Source: Phycisphaerales bacterium (GTDB lineage Bacteria > Planctomycetota > Phycisphaerae > Phycisphaerales > UBA5793). From it: 64,000 nucleotides of DNA. Each line of letters opens with the position of its first letter. Within the stretch, counting starts at the first letter, position 1. Under the pieces are notes generated by a model, which was not told the DNA's origin, searched no databases, and saw only the letters and a list, made by a program, of their open reading frames with translations. This document shows, piece after piece, positions 17,928-25,942 of this stretch. Where the stretch lies: contig JADZAS010000025.1 in the NCBI GenBank assembly GCA_020852515.1, positions 62,001 through 126,000 on the forward strand. The letters run 5' to 3'. The translations under genes were made by a program, and so were the position numbers.

Positions 17928-18740
17928 TTAGTGTCCGCAGGTGCAGCAGGCCGCCTCGGCGGCCGCGAGATCGCGCCATGCCGATTCGCGCAGCATGCGC
18001 CGGCAACGGATGAGTTCGCTGTGCATGGTCCGGCGATACTGGGCCAGGCGCGCTGCCGGGTCATCGAGCGGACCGCCGAACGAGCGGTTCGGATCGTTGT
18101 AGATGAGGCGGATGGGCAGTTCTCGAATCCGCAGGCCGTGCGCCACCGCCTGCACCCAGAACTGCATGGGGAAGTCGTAGCCGTCCACGTCGAGATTCAG
18201 CCGCCGCACGGCCGACACGCGATAGGCCTTGAAGCCGCAGAAGCCATCGGTCAGTTGAAGCCCGAGCCGCTCGTTGAGTTCGGCGGTGATTTCCGAGTTG
18301 ATGGCGCGGCGGTCGGAAGGCGGAGTCGAGTCGCCGTTGCTTGGCGCGAGGTATCGGCTGCCGGAGATCACGTCGGCGTCGCCGTCTTCCATGGCGCGCA
18401 GGAAATCGGGGATCGATTCCGGCTCGTGCTGTTCATCGCAGTCCATGGTGATGACCCACTCCTGCCGATCGACCGCCGCCCAGCGGAAGGCGTCGAGCAT
18501 CGACCGCCCGTAGCCTCGGTTCTCGGCGTGGCGGATGACTTCAACCGGATGCATGGCCAGCAGGGTGGGGGTGTGGTCGGTGGAGCCGTCGTCGATGGCC
18601 AGCACGTTGGGGGCGAACTGCCGCACGCGGCCGAGCACATCCGCGACGTGCCGCTGCTCGTTGTAGATGGGAATGGCGACGAGGGTGCGCTGCAGGAGCG
18701 TGCGCTGCGAGTCGGTGCAGGACAGCGGTTTACACGTCAT
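17928..18740 (-). CDS. Family 2 glycosyltransferase, dolichyl-phosphate-mannose-synthase-like
   Basis: The 270-residue cytosolic GT-A enzyme opens with LVAIPIYNE and D-D-G-S-T-D-H-T, has N-R-G-Y-G-R, the metal-binding M-D-C-D-E-Q-H-E-P-E and the I-S-G-S-R-Y strand. This is typical of polyprenyl-phosphate or lipid-linked sugar transferases. There is no C-terminal membrane segment; instead the tail has a Cys cluster (CCTCGH). The start at 18740 is chosen because a TAACAT hexamer sits five bases upstream and the longer frame would run antisense through fur. It heads a two-gene unit with the BshC-like gene. Confidence 0.75.
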   Translation of the reverse strand: MTCKPLSCTDSQRTLLQRTLVAIPIYNEQRHVADVLGRVRQFAPNVLAIDDGSTDHTPTLLAMHPVEVIRHAENRGYGRSMLDAFRWAAVDRQEWVITMDCDEQHEPESIPDFLRAMEDGDADVISGSRYLAPSNGDSTPPSDRRAINSEITAELNERLGLQLTDGFCGFKAYRVSAVRRLNLDVDGYDFPMQFWVQAVAHGLRIRELPIRLIYNDPNRSFGGPLDDPAARLAQYRRTMHSELIRCRRMLRESAWRDLAAAEAACCTCGH

Positions 18741-18745
18741 GCCGG

Positions 18746-18751
18746 ATGTTA
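18746..18751 (-). promoter_or_regulatory. TAACAT -10-like hexamer for the glycosyltransferase
   Basis: On the minus strand TAACAT is followed by CCGGC and then ATG 18740, with no ribosome site. It diverges from the fur box at 18826. Confidence 0.45.
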
Positions 18752-18825
18752 CACGTTGGTGAGCGAGCCGGCCAACGCGGAGCGGACGGGGCGGCGGCGT
18801 CGTGGCGGCGGGCCGTGCGGTTCTG

Positions 18826-18831
18826 TAGAAT
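18826..18831 (+). promoter_or_regulatory. TAGAAT -10-like hexamer six bases before fur
   Basis: TAGAAT-GAGCCG-ATG: a good -10 match directly before the start codon and no Shine-Dalgarno sequence, implying a leaderless transcript. Confidence 0.5.
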
Positions 18832-18837
18832 GAGCCG

Positions 18838-19338
18838 ATGTGCGCCGTCTCCAACGCGACCTCGGCCCCCCGGCCCAGCGACCAGCCGCTGATTGTGCCG
18901 CTCTGCGCCGTGTTTCGCCGGCACCTCAAGCAGGACGGGCAGAAGTTCACCGCCGAGCGGGCCCGGGTGCTCGACACCGTGATCCGCATGGAGCGCGTTT
19001 TCGAGCCCGAGGAACTGCTCGACGAACTCCGCCGCCGCCGCATGCGCGTGTCGAAGGCCACCATCTACCGGACGCTTAAACTGCTGCAGGACGCCGGCAT
19101 TATCGAGCCGGTGCTCTACGACCAGAAACAGACGCACTATCAGCTCGCCTACGGCCAAGGCCCCAAGGACCAGATGATCTGCATCGAGACGGGCCGCATT
19201 GTCGAGATCTCGGTTCCCGAGATCGTCGAGCTCCGCCGGCAGGTTGCCGAGCGGATGGGGTGGGCGGCGGTGGGGCATCGGCTGCAGATCTTCGCCGTGT
19301 CGCCCGAGGGCGCGGAGTCGGCGGAGGCGGAAGATTGA
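18838..19338 (+). CDS. Fur-family transcriptional regulator with altered metal site
   Basis: The 166-residue protein has the Fur winged-helix domain (about 25-95: KFTAERARVLDTV, ELLDELRRRRMRVSKATIYRTL, LLQDAGII) and a dimerisation half. The usual HHDH ligand segment before L-I-C is here GPKDQMICIETG, so the His ligands are replaced and the C-x2-C zinc pair is absent; one C-terminal His (VGHRLQIF) remains. It may therefore use different ligands or none. There is an N-terminal extension of about 20 residues. It stands alone, divergent from the glycosyltransferase. Whether it senses iron, zinc, peroxide or another signal cannot be read from the sequence. Confidence 0.8.
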   Translation: MCAVSNATSAPRPSDQPLIVPLCAVFRRHLKQDGQKFTAERARVLDTVIRMERVFEPEELLDELRRRRMRVSKATIYRTLKLLQDAGIIEPVLYDQKQTHYQLAYGQGPKDQMICIETGRIVEISVPEIVELRRQVAERMGWAAVGHRLQIFAVSPEGAESAEAED

Positions 19339-19387
19339 GCCGTTGTACGTCCGCATAACGGCCCGGCGAGTTCAGGATTTGCCTCAC

Positions 19388-19416
19388 TTGTCCGCCTCGG
19401 GTCGGGGCCGTATATT
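19388..19416 (+). promoter_or_regulatory. Sigma-70-type promoter for the 3D-domain gene
   Basis: TTGTCC at 19388-19393, a 17-base spacer and TATATT at 19411-19416. This is the best two-part promoter match seen in this intergenic region. It implies a leader of about 180 bases before the GTG at 19601. Confidence 0.6.
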
Positions 19417-19600
19417 CAGCCATCGCTACAACCGTGTCAGGCGGCTTATCCGGCCCTCATCGATCGTGGAACAGGCTCTGATTTCTGGCCCGCATGCCTC
19501 GTTGTGGTAGTCTTGGTCACTCACCGACGGACTGGTGTGTTTCTCGCCGCCCAAGGATGGGTTCGGCACTGACCGCTGGTTGGATTGCGGAGTGACAAAA

Positions 19601-20251
19601 GTGAAGACAAGCACGAAACCGTGGCTGCGCCGTCAGTCTACTCATGCCGCAGGAGTGGTCCTTCCCGCCATCTGCGCGTTGACCGCTTTTGTCGGCGTCG
19701 GACTTGGCCTGCTCGTCGTGCAGGGCGCGCAACGCTCGCCCGGCACGGGCTTGCTCCAAGTCACCACCACGGGCGCCGCAGCCGTCGTGCGCGAAGTAGC
19801 TCCAGCCGCGCCGGCGCTACCTGTCGCCGCTGATGTCGAAGCGCCGGCACCGACGATCACGGTGATCGAAGAGCGCCCGGTGGATGCGACGCCCAGCGAC
19901 ATCCGATACTTCGACGGCCGGCCGATCCGCCCGGTCAAGACCATCAGCATGATCGTGACCGCCTACAGCCCCGATGCGCGGAGCTGCGCGCCGTTTGCCG
20001 ATGGCATCACGGCCAGCGGGAAGTCGGTCGTCACGAATGGCGGCAAGTTGATCGCCGCCGACAAGCGCTTCAAATTCGGCTCGCTCCTCAGCGTGCCCGG
20101 CTACAACAACAACCTGCCCACGCCGGTGCTCGATCGCGGCGGGGCGATCAAGGGCAACCGCCTCGATGTGCTCTACCCGACGCACGAGATCGCCCGCAAG
20201 TGGGGCCGCCAGCGCCTCGACGTGGTCGTCTGGGAATACGTGGACGGCTGA
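19601..20251 (+). CDS. 3D-domain protein, membrane-anchored or exported, possible peptidoglycan hydrolase
   Basis: The 216-residue product has a positively charged N-terminus, one membrane segment or signal anchor at about 16-40, an Ala/Pro-rich linker, then a 3D domain. The domain shows M-I-V-T-A-Y-S-P, an N-G-G-K-L-I-A-A-D strand and V-L-D-R-G-G-A-I-K-G-N-R-L-D-V-L, carrying the conserved aspartates of the double-psi barrel related to lytic transglycosylases (YuiC, MltA family). An envelope location and a role on peptidoglycan are inferred. GTG 19601 is chosen because GGAG at 19589-19592 is eight bases upstream; ATG 19535 lacks a ribosome site. Confidence 0.75.
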   Translation: MKTSTKPWLRRQSTHAAGVVLPAICALTAFVGVGLGLLVVQGAQRSPGTGLLQVTTTGAAAVVREVAPAAPALPVAADVEAPAPTITVIEERPVDATPSDIRYFDGRPIRPVKTISMIVTAYSPDARSCAPFADGITASGKSVVTNGGKLIAADKRFKFGSLLSVPGYNNNLPTPVLDRGGAIKGNRLDVLYPTHEIARKWGRQRLDVVVWEYVDG

Positions 20252-20255
20252 GGCT

Positions 20256-20280
20256 AGCCGCGTCCGCCGCCGTCGCGGCT
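20256..20280. terminator. Hairpin between the convergent 3D and HAF genes
   Basis: AGCCGCG (20256-20262) pairs with CGCGGCT (20274-20280) around an 11-base loop, between two convergent stop codons. There is no T-run, so it is only a plausible bidirectional terminator. Confidence 0.35.
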
Positions 20281-20286
20281 GGTGTC

Positions 20287-21609
20287 TCAATTCACCATCT
20301 TGAACAGCGCCCACGCGGGCGGGCTGACTTCGCAGGTCGTGTGGTCCACAGCCTGGAAGATGTAGTTGCCTTCGACATTGGCGGGGACGTTGAGAGTGAT
20401 CCGCGCGACGCCGTTTGCATCGGCGACGCCAACGGCGGCCAGGCGCGGGTCGGCGAGATCGATCATTGCGCCGCTGCACTGCTCGAAGGGTTGCGGCTCG
20501 CTGCGCGTCGTGCCCCAGAGCAGGATGACCCGGCCATTGGGCGAGACGTGATGAATCTCAATGGTGTTGCGCCGGCCGGGTCGCGAAGGGTCGATGCCCC
20601 AAAGCGTGAGGCCGGTGTCAACGGGTTCGAGACGCACTGGTTTGCCGCCGACTGAGTGCCGCCCGATGAGAGTGCCGATCTGTCCTGAGTCGTTGATGCG
20701 TGTATCTCCCCAGACGTACCACTCGTCTTCAAGCGGCTCGGTGAGCAGGTCGTTGAGGTCCATCATGAGGTTGTGCCGCCAGATGCAGGCGCGGGTTACC
20801 GTGATACCCGATGGTTGGATGAAGTACTGCCCCGCCATGTCGCCGCTCTCGTTGATGGAAATCGCCCAGGCGCCAATGCCGAAGTGTGGCAGTTGACGGA
20901 TCTCACCATTCTCCCAGATCACTGGGAAGCCCTCGATGCCTGACGAGCCGACAATCTGCCCTGCGTCGTTGATGTCATTGGCCCAGTCGGAGCCGCCGAG
21001 ACTGGGAAGCGAGGTGATCCTTCCGTTCTCCCACACGACCGCCTTGGTGTAGTTGCGTCCGATGATCTGTCCGCGGTTATTGATGTCGCCGGGCGACGAG
21101 AGTGGAGCGAGCGGCGTGAGCACTCCGTTCTCCAGTCGGAACGCGCCAAAGTTGGAGCCGACGATCACACCCAGGTCATTGATGGCTGTGGCACGACTCT
21201 GGTAACTGTCGAAGAGTCTGGTCACGCGGCCGTCGCCAGGCCACAATACCGCCTGTTCACCGAGCGAGCGATATTCGGATGTTCCGACGATCTGCCCCAG
21301 TTCATTGATGCCCCACGCCGCACCTGAGTTGTCGTGTTGCGTCGCCCAGCCGTACGGCTCGGAATCGAGTATCGGCAGGCCGATCGCCTCGCCATCGCGC
21401 CAGAGGAACGGCAAGTTGAGCGTGCTGTAGCGGTGATAGCCGGTGCCGACCACGTCACCGCGATTGTTGATGTCCCCGATCTCAAGACCGCTGAAGCCGG
21501 GCGGGAATTCCAGGTATGTGATGTCGTAGCGCTGGGCAAGGGCTGCGGTGGCTGCGAGCGCCATGGTGCAGCCGGCTGCATGCGCGACCGACCTGATGGC
21601 CTTGGTCAT
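20287..21609 (-). CDS. Secreted HAF-repeat protein
   Basis: The 440-residue protein has a signal peptide (AHAAGCTMALAATAALAQ) followed by about seven HAF-family repeats of the form D-I-N-N-x-G-x-I-V-G, as in 'probable extracellular repeat' proteins. They alternate with W-E-N-G or W-R-D-G strands and probably build a beta-propeller. The last ~100 residues form a different module (G-R-V-I-L-L-W-G, A-D-A-N-G-V-A-R-I-T, Y-I-F-Q-A-V-D) resembling the C-terminus of the propeller proteins at 35.8-39.1 kb. ATG 21609 has a GGAG site upstream. Function unknown; an extracellular or surface role is likely. Confidence 0.7.
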   Translation of the reverse strand: MTKAIRSVAHAAGCTMALAATAALAQRYDITYLEFPPGFSGLEIGDINNRGDVVGTGYHRYSTLNLPFLWRDGEAIGLPILDSEPYGWATQHDNSGAAWGINELGQIVGTSEYRSLGEQAVLWPGDGRVTRLFDSYQSRATAINDLGVIVGSNFGAFRLENGVLTPLAPLSSPGDINNRGQIIGRNYTKAVVWENGRITSLPSLGGSDWANDINDAGQIVGSSGIEGFPVIWENGEIRQLPHFGIGAWAISINESGDMAGQYFIQPSGITVTRACIWRHNLMMDLNDLLTEPLEDEWYVWGDTRINDSGQIGTLIGRHSVGGKPVRLEPVDTGLTLWGIDPSRPGRRNTIEIHHVSPNGRVILLWGTTRSEPQPFEQCSGAMIDLADPRLAAVGVADANGVARITLNVPANVEGNYIFQAVDHTTCEVSPPAWALFKMVN

Positions 21610-21692
21610 GGCTCTACTCCTTGGCTGTTGTAAGAGCCGCACGCTGTTGCGTTGGGCAGGAAGGGGATTCCCGCCGCTGGACTCTCAGTTGT

Positions 21693-21720
21693 AGTATACC
21701 ACAAATCGCAGCGCCCGCAA
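21693..21720 (-). promoter_or_regulatory. Promoter of the HAF-repeat gene
   Basis: On the minus strand TTGCGG (21715-21720), a 16-base spacer ending GTGG, then TATACT (21693-21698). This gives a leader of roughly 80 bases with a normal ribosome site. Confidence 0.6.
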
Positions 21721-21815
21721 GCCATCTTGCCGGGAAGGCACGTACATTTGAGGCGGCTTCCCTGTCCGCCGGGCACCGTCCGTGCGGTGCGGTTCCTCGA
21801 CCTGAGCTGCGCCGC

Positions 21816-22367
21816 TTACGCCGTCGCTGCGGCCGCCTCGACGTAGCGCTTCAACTGGTCGAGATGCCAGAGGTCGTGGCCGGCGAGGAGCAGGCGGATG
21901 TGCCGCTGCGATTCGTCGCCGCGTTCGCTGTGCACGCCGCAGCGGTCGAGTTCGGCGTCGGTCATCCCGTTCCAGAACCGCAAGTTGATCTCGCGCATCG
22001 CGCGAAAGTCGGCGGCGAGATCGTGTGCGCTCCGCTTGTTGTAACGCTGAGCCGCGACCCAGAGATCCTGATCCATGCCCAGCAGGGTGGGGCGGTCGTG
22101 GGCGGCGATCATCCGCGTACGAAAGCCGTAGGTCCACTCGACGTCGATGAGATGGCCGATGATCTCGGTCGGCGTCCACTTGCCTTCGAACGGCCGGCGC
22201 TGCAGGACAGCCGCGCTGCGGCGGGCGATGAGTTCATCGATCCGGCCGGGCGTGCTCGCCAGCACCGCCATGGGATCGCGATCGCCGACCAACCCGACCT
22301 GGCGCTTGATGTAAGCATGGGGGTCGGCGAGTTCGAGGCGCGTTTCCGATTGTGCCGTCTGCGACAT
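21816..22367 (-). CDS. DinB-family (four-helix bundle) protein
   Basis: The 183-residue protein fits the DinB/YfiT metal-dependent helical bundle: P-G-R-I-D-E-L-I opening helix, WTPTEIIGHLIDVEW with the first His ligand near residue 76, and G-H-D-L-W-H-L-D-Q-L-K-R-Y near the C-terminus with two more His. Members act as thiol-linked transferases or hydrolases, but the substrate is not predictable here. A GGGAGA site precedes the ATG. It is last in a minus-strand run after DUF1294 and rny. Confidence 0.8.
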   Translation of the reverse strand: MSQTAQSETRLELADPHAYIKRQVGLVGDRDPMAVLASTPGRIDELIARRSAAVLQRRPFEGKWTPTEIIGHLIDVEWTYGFRTRMIAAHDRPTLLGMDQDLWVAAQRYNKRSAHDLAADFRAMREINLRFWNGMTDAELDRCGVHSERGDESQRHIRLLLAGHDLWHLDQLKRYVEAAAATA

Positions 22368-22391
22368 GGTTCTCTCCCTCTGCTGGTTCGG

Positions 22392-22784
22392 TCAGCCGCT
22401 GGGCGCGGTGGCCCAGGACCAAAATGCGTACAGCACGATGCCGATCTGGATGCCGACGATGATGCCGAGCATGAAGCGGAACTGGGGGTCGATGGTCTTG
22501 TGCCGCCGCCCGAGCATCACGATGATCCCGCCGACGCTGCCGCCGATGAGGCACAGCCAGAGCAAGGTGAGTTCGGGTATGCGCCGACCGGGGTCGTTGA
22601 GCCGGCTCACGCGCTTGTCCCAGTAGAAGACCGCGGCGGTGAGCCCGGTGATGGTCATGAACCACACGAGCATCGGCCGTTCGGGAAAGAGCAGAAAGTG
22701 CAGGGCGGTGGCGATGATGAGAGCCGCGACGGTGAAGACCGCGGCCAGGATCATCGCCTTGCGGTGCCGATCAATGATTCGCAT
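22392..22784 (-). CDS. DUF1294 membrane protein
   Basis: A 130-residue inner-membrane protein with about four hydrophobic segments. The DUF1294 core is visible: F-Y-W-D-K-R (residues ~53-58), R-I-P-E-L-T-L-L-W-L, G-G-S-V-G-G and R-R-H-K-T. No biochemical function is known for the family. It lies between rny and dinB with gaps of 33 and 24 bases, so it is probably co-transcribed with the RNase Y gene. Confidence 0.75.
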   Translation of the reverse strand: MRIIDRHRKAMILAAVFTVAALIIATALHFLLFPERPMLVWFMTITGLTAAVFYWDKRVSRLNDPGRRIPELTLLWLCLIGGSVGGIIVMLGRRHKTIDPQFRFMLGIIVGIQIGIVLYAFWSWATAPSG

Positions 22785-22817
22785 GCACGCGCCTTTCGCC
22801 GCACGGGCCGCCGTACC

Positions 22818-24407
22818 TCAGGTGGCAAATTCGATCGCCCGCGTCTCGCGCAGGACGGTGACCTTGATCTCGCCGGGGAAGGTCATCTCCGCCGAAACGC
22901 GATGGGCGATGTTACGCGCGATGCCGAACGCGTCGGCGTCGCTCACTCGCTGGGCATCGACGATGACGCGCACCTCCCGGCCCGCCTGAATGGCATATGC
23001 CTCGGCGACGCCCTCGTTTTCTTTGGCGATGCCTTCGAGCTGTTCGAGGCGCTGGATGTACTGCTCCATCGAGTCGCGCCGCGCGCCGGGGCGGGCGCCG
23101 CTGACGGCGTCGGCGGCCATGACGATCGGCGTATAGGGGCTGGTTGCGGGGATGTCGCCGTGGTGCCCGCCGACGGCGTTGAGGATCTCCTCGCGCTCGC
23201 CGTACTTGCGGCAGAAGTCCATGCCCAGCTTGGGATGCGTTCCCTGCTGCTCGTGGTCCATCGCCTTACCGATGTCGTGCAGGAACCCGCACCTGCGGGC
23301 GAGTTCGCCGTCGAGCCCGAGCTGGTCGGCGATGATCTGGCTCAGGAAGGCGACTTCGATCGAGTGCTTGAGCATGTTCTGGCCGTATGACGTGCGGAAG
23401 TGCAGTTTGCCCATAGCCTCGATGATCTTGGGATGCAGGCCGCCGAGTTTCACTTCGTTGGCCGCGTCCCGGCCGTGGCGGATGATCCGCTCTTCGACGT
23501 TTTTCTGCACCGAAGCGACGATTTCATCGATGCGGGTGGGGTGAATGCGTCCGTCTTCGAGCAGCTTCTGCAGTGACTCGACGGCGATGGTCTGGCGCAC
23601 CTTGTCGAAGCAGGACACGCTGATGACCCCTGGGGTGTCATCGACGAGCACATCCACGCCCGTGGCCCGCTCGATGGCACGGATATTTCGGCCTTCGCGA
23701 CCGATGATGCGGCCTTTCATGTCGTCGCTGGGGATGGCGACGCTGCGCACCGTGGTTTCGGTGGTGAATTCGCCGGCGTAGCGCTGCACGGCCTGGAGGA
23801 GGATCTCCTGGCCACGCGTGCGGGCGCTTTCCTCGATCTCCGCGTAGCGTTTCAGGGCGATCTGGTTCACTTCCTGCTGGCATTCATCTTCAACGCGTTG
23901 CAGGAGCATGTCCCGGGCCTGGTCGCGGGTCAGGCCAGACACCTGCGCCAGCCGGTTTTTCTGCTCTTCAAGAGTGTGCTGGGCCTCGGCGACGGCCTGA
24001 GAGGCCGCTTCTTCCTGCCGGGCGACGGCCTTGGCGCGATCGTCGAGGTGCCGCTCCTTGACGTCGAGCGTCTCCAGCTTGCGGTCGAGCATGTCCTCGC
24101 GCTTGGTGAGGCGGCGCTCGTGGTCGCGAAGTTCCTCACGGGCCTTGTTGGCTTCGGCGTCGGCCTGCTGGCGGAGTTCGATGGTCTTGCGCTCGGCTTC
24201 GAGAATGATTTTCTCGCGAGCGGTCTCGGCCTCGCGCTGGGCGCTTTCGGCGATGCGCCGGGCCTCCTCGCGCGCGGCGCTGATGGTGCTGCGCGTGAGA
24301 ATCTGGACGGCCACGGCGCCGATGGCGATGCCGGCGATCAGCGCCACGACCGCGCTGACGATCGTCGTCGCCGTGATTTGCGCCAGAGTCAAGAGATGTG
24401 GTCCCAC
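22818..24407 (-). CDS. rny: Ribonuclease Y
   Basis: A membrane-anchored endoribonuclease that initiates mRNA decay. At 529 residues it matches the family. It has an N-terminal membrane helix (about 8-35), a long charged coiled coil (about 45-185: EEARRIAESAQREAE and similar), a KH domain with GRIIGREGRNIRAIE near 230-250, then an HD domain with H-S-I-E-V-A near 365 and C-G-F-L-H-D-I-G-K carrying the HD metal dyad. The start is GTG 24407 with AAAGGA six bases upstream. The ~500-base upstream region contains a series of hairpins and no gene. Confidence 0.95.
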   Translation of the reverse strand: MGPHLLTLAQITATTIVSAVVALIAGIAIGAVAVQILTRSTISAAREEARRIAESAQREAETAREKIILEAERKTIELRQQADAEANKAREELRDHERRLTKREDMLDRKLETLDVKERHLDDRAKAVARQEEAASQAVAEAQHTLEEQKNRLAQVSGLTRDQARDMLLQRVEDECQQEVNQIALKRYAEIEESARTRGQEILLQAVQRYAGEFTTETTVRSVAIPSDDMKGRIIGREGRNIRAIERATGVDVLVDDTPGVISVSCFDKVRQTIAVESLQKLLEDGRIHPTRIDEIVASVQKNVEERIIRHGRDAANEVKLGGLHPKIIEAMGKLHFRTSYGQNMLKHSIEVAFLSQIIADQLGLDGELARRCGFLHDIGKAMDHEQQGTHPKLGMDFCRKYGEREEILNAVGGHHGDIPATSPYTPIVMAADAVSGARPGARRDSMEQYIQRLEQLEGIAKENEGVAEAYAIQAGREVRVIVDAQRVSDADAFGIARNIAHRVSAEMTFPGEIKVTVLRETRAIEFAT

Positions 24408-24924
24408 CTTGAGTCCTTTCAGCCGGCCTTTCGCGGCCTTCGAGGGCGCGCGAAAACTTGCCGGAAAGACGCCGGGTGGTCATCGGGGTTGGCTGGTCGA
24501 CGGTCGCCCAAAGACGACCTGTGCAGGGGGACGAGAATTGATTCAGCCTTGATCGGCGACGTTCATCATCTCATCTGTCTCGCTGATCCTCGTTCAAAGC
24601 CGCTTGCCGATTGCGCTCATCGTTCCGAAAGGAGGCGCCCGGTTGCGTCAATTCAGACGCGAGCACCCGCTGCAACAGGATTCTTCAGGCTGTCGTCGCT
24701 CCTGGCGCAGCGCCATGGAGCCGGCCGACCGGCCACTCAAGTAGACTGACCACCAGGCGATGTGCCTGGTTGCGGGCCGTGCGTCCTTCCAACTCACTCG
24801 ACACGACCTTACACAAATCTAGGCAATCTTCCTGAAACCGGCAACTCGTACCGGGTCATGTTTCTATGCTTGCCCGTTCCGCAGATGCCTGCGGCCGCCG
24901 CGATTGCCCCACCCCGAGCCGCTC
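24408..24924. other. Divergent intergenic region with four successive hairpins
   Basis: No coding sequence is visible. Four stems follow one another: GCGTC/GACGC (24645-24660), CTCC-TGGCGC/GCGCCA-GGAG (24699-24720), GCCGG/CCGGC (24720-24733) and ACCAGGC/GCCTGGT (24752-24770). They could be a structured leader of rny on the minus strand, a small RNA, or regulatory DNA. TATGCT at 24865-24870 may be the -10 of the dipeptidase gene. No RNase P, SRP, tmRNA or 6S core motif was recognised. Confidence 0.4.
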
Positions 24925-25938
24925 ATGAGCCTCAGCCCCGGTCCGTGGTTTGACGGACATCTCGATCTGGCCTGCATGGCCCTGGACGGCCGCGACCTCA
25001 TGCAGCCGCTGGATGCCGCCTCCGGGCCGCCCCAGCCGGCGGCGATCACACTGCCGAGCCTTGCGCAGGGCCGCGTCACGCATTTCCTCGCGACGCTATA
25101 CACCGGGCTGGGCACCGAAGGCCCCTGCGGCTACTCCGACAGCAGCGACCTGGAGACGCCGCATCGCGCCGCACAGGCCCAACTGGAGGTGTACCAGACT
25201 CTCGCAGCCGCGGGCCGGCTCCGGCTGATCCGATCCGCCGGCGACCTCGACGAGCCCACTGGCCTGCCCGCGGCGGTGCTGCTCATGGAGGGGGCCGATC
25301 CGATCCGCACACCTGACGAAGCCGACTGGTGGTTCGAGCAGGGCGTCCGCGCCGTCGGCCTCACTTGGGCTCGCGGCACCCGATACGCCGGGGGAAACGC
25401 TGCGCCCGGCCCGTTGAGCCCGCTCGGCCGGACGCTCGTCGAGCGACTGGACCGTCTCGGGGTGATCCACGACCTTTCGCATCTTGCCGATGATGCCGCC
25501 CGGCAACTGCTCGATCTCGCCACGGGGCCGATTGTTGCCAGCCACTCGAACGCTCGGGCTGTCTGTCTCGGTCACAGTCAGCGGAACCTGCCGGATGAGT
25601 TGATCGCGGCGATCGCCGAGCGCGGCGGCGTCATCGGTCTCAACCTCTTCAGCCTGTTTCTGATCAGCGACGGCGACCGGCGGCGGGCGACGGTGGACGA
25701 GACGGTGCTCCACATCGAACACATCGCGCAGACCGCAGGCCGCGGCGACGTCGTCGCCTTGGGAAGCGACATGGACGGCGGCTTTGGGGCGGATCGCCTG
25801 CCGCGCGGCATCAACTCCCCGGCCGATCTGCACTTGCTGGCTGACGCCCTGAGCAGCCGCGGCTGGAACGACGAGGCCATCGCGGGCTTTCGCTTCGACA
25901 ACTGGCGGCAATTCCTGAATCGCAGCCTGCCGCAATAA
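24925..25938 (+). CDS. Membrane dipeptidase, peptidase family M19
   Basis: A TIM-barrel binuclear-zinc dipeptidase of the renal dipeptidase family (337 residues). The expected ligands are visible in order: H-x-D in FDGHLDLACMALDGRDL near residue 9, the bridging Glu in L-L-M-E-G-A-D-P, His in H-D-L-S-H-L-A-D-D, His in SHSNARAV and Asp in ALGSDMDGGFG. It hydrolyses dipeptides, often including those with D-amino acids. There is no signal peptide, so a cytosolic location is likely. It is convergent with and four bases from the M48 gene. The start ATG 24925 directly precedes the conserved region. Confidence 0.88.
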   Translation: MSLSPGPWFDGHLDLACMALDGRDLMQPLDAASGPPQPAAITLPSLAQGRVTHFLATLYTGLGTEGPCGYSDSSDLETPHRAAQAQLEVYQTLAAAGRLRLIRSAGDLDEPTGLPAAVLLMEGADPIRTPDEADWWFEQGVRAVGLTWARGTRYAGGNAAPGPLSPLGRTLVERLDRLGVIHDLSHLADDAARQLLDLATGPIVASHSNARAVCLGHSQRNLPDELIAAIAERGGVIGLNLFSLFLISDGDRRRATVDETVLHIEHIAQTAGRGDVVALGSDMDGGFGADRLPRGINSPADLHLLADALSSRGWNDEAIAGFRFDNWRQFLNRSLPQ

Positions 25939-25942
25939 ACCG

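Noticed and set aside
18741-19064. N-terminal extension of the glycosyltransferase frame
   Set aside because: It would run antisense through fur and consists of R/S low complexity; start 18740 has its own -10-like box.
21621-23390. A 589-codon open frame on the plus strand
   Set aside because: It covers dinB, DUF1294 and the rny end in antisense; those three have clear family motifs.
24408-24924. RNase P RNA, 6S RNA, SRP RNA or tmRNA in the long gap
   Set aside because: Looked for core motifs on both strands (such as the GAGGAAAGTCC of RNase P) and found none; only generic hairpins are reported.
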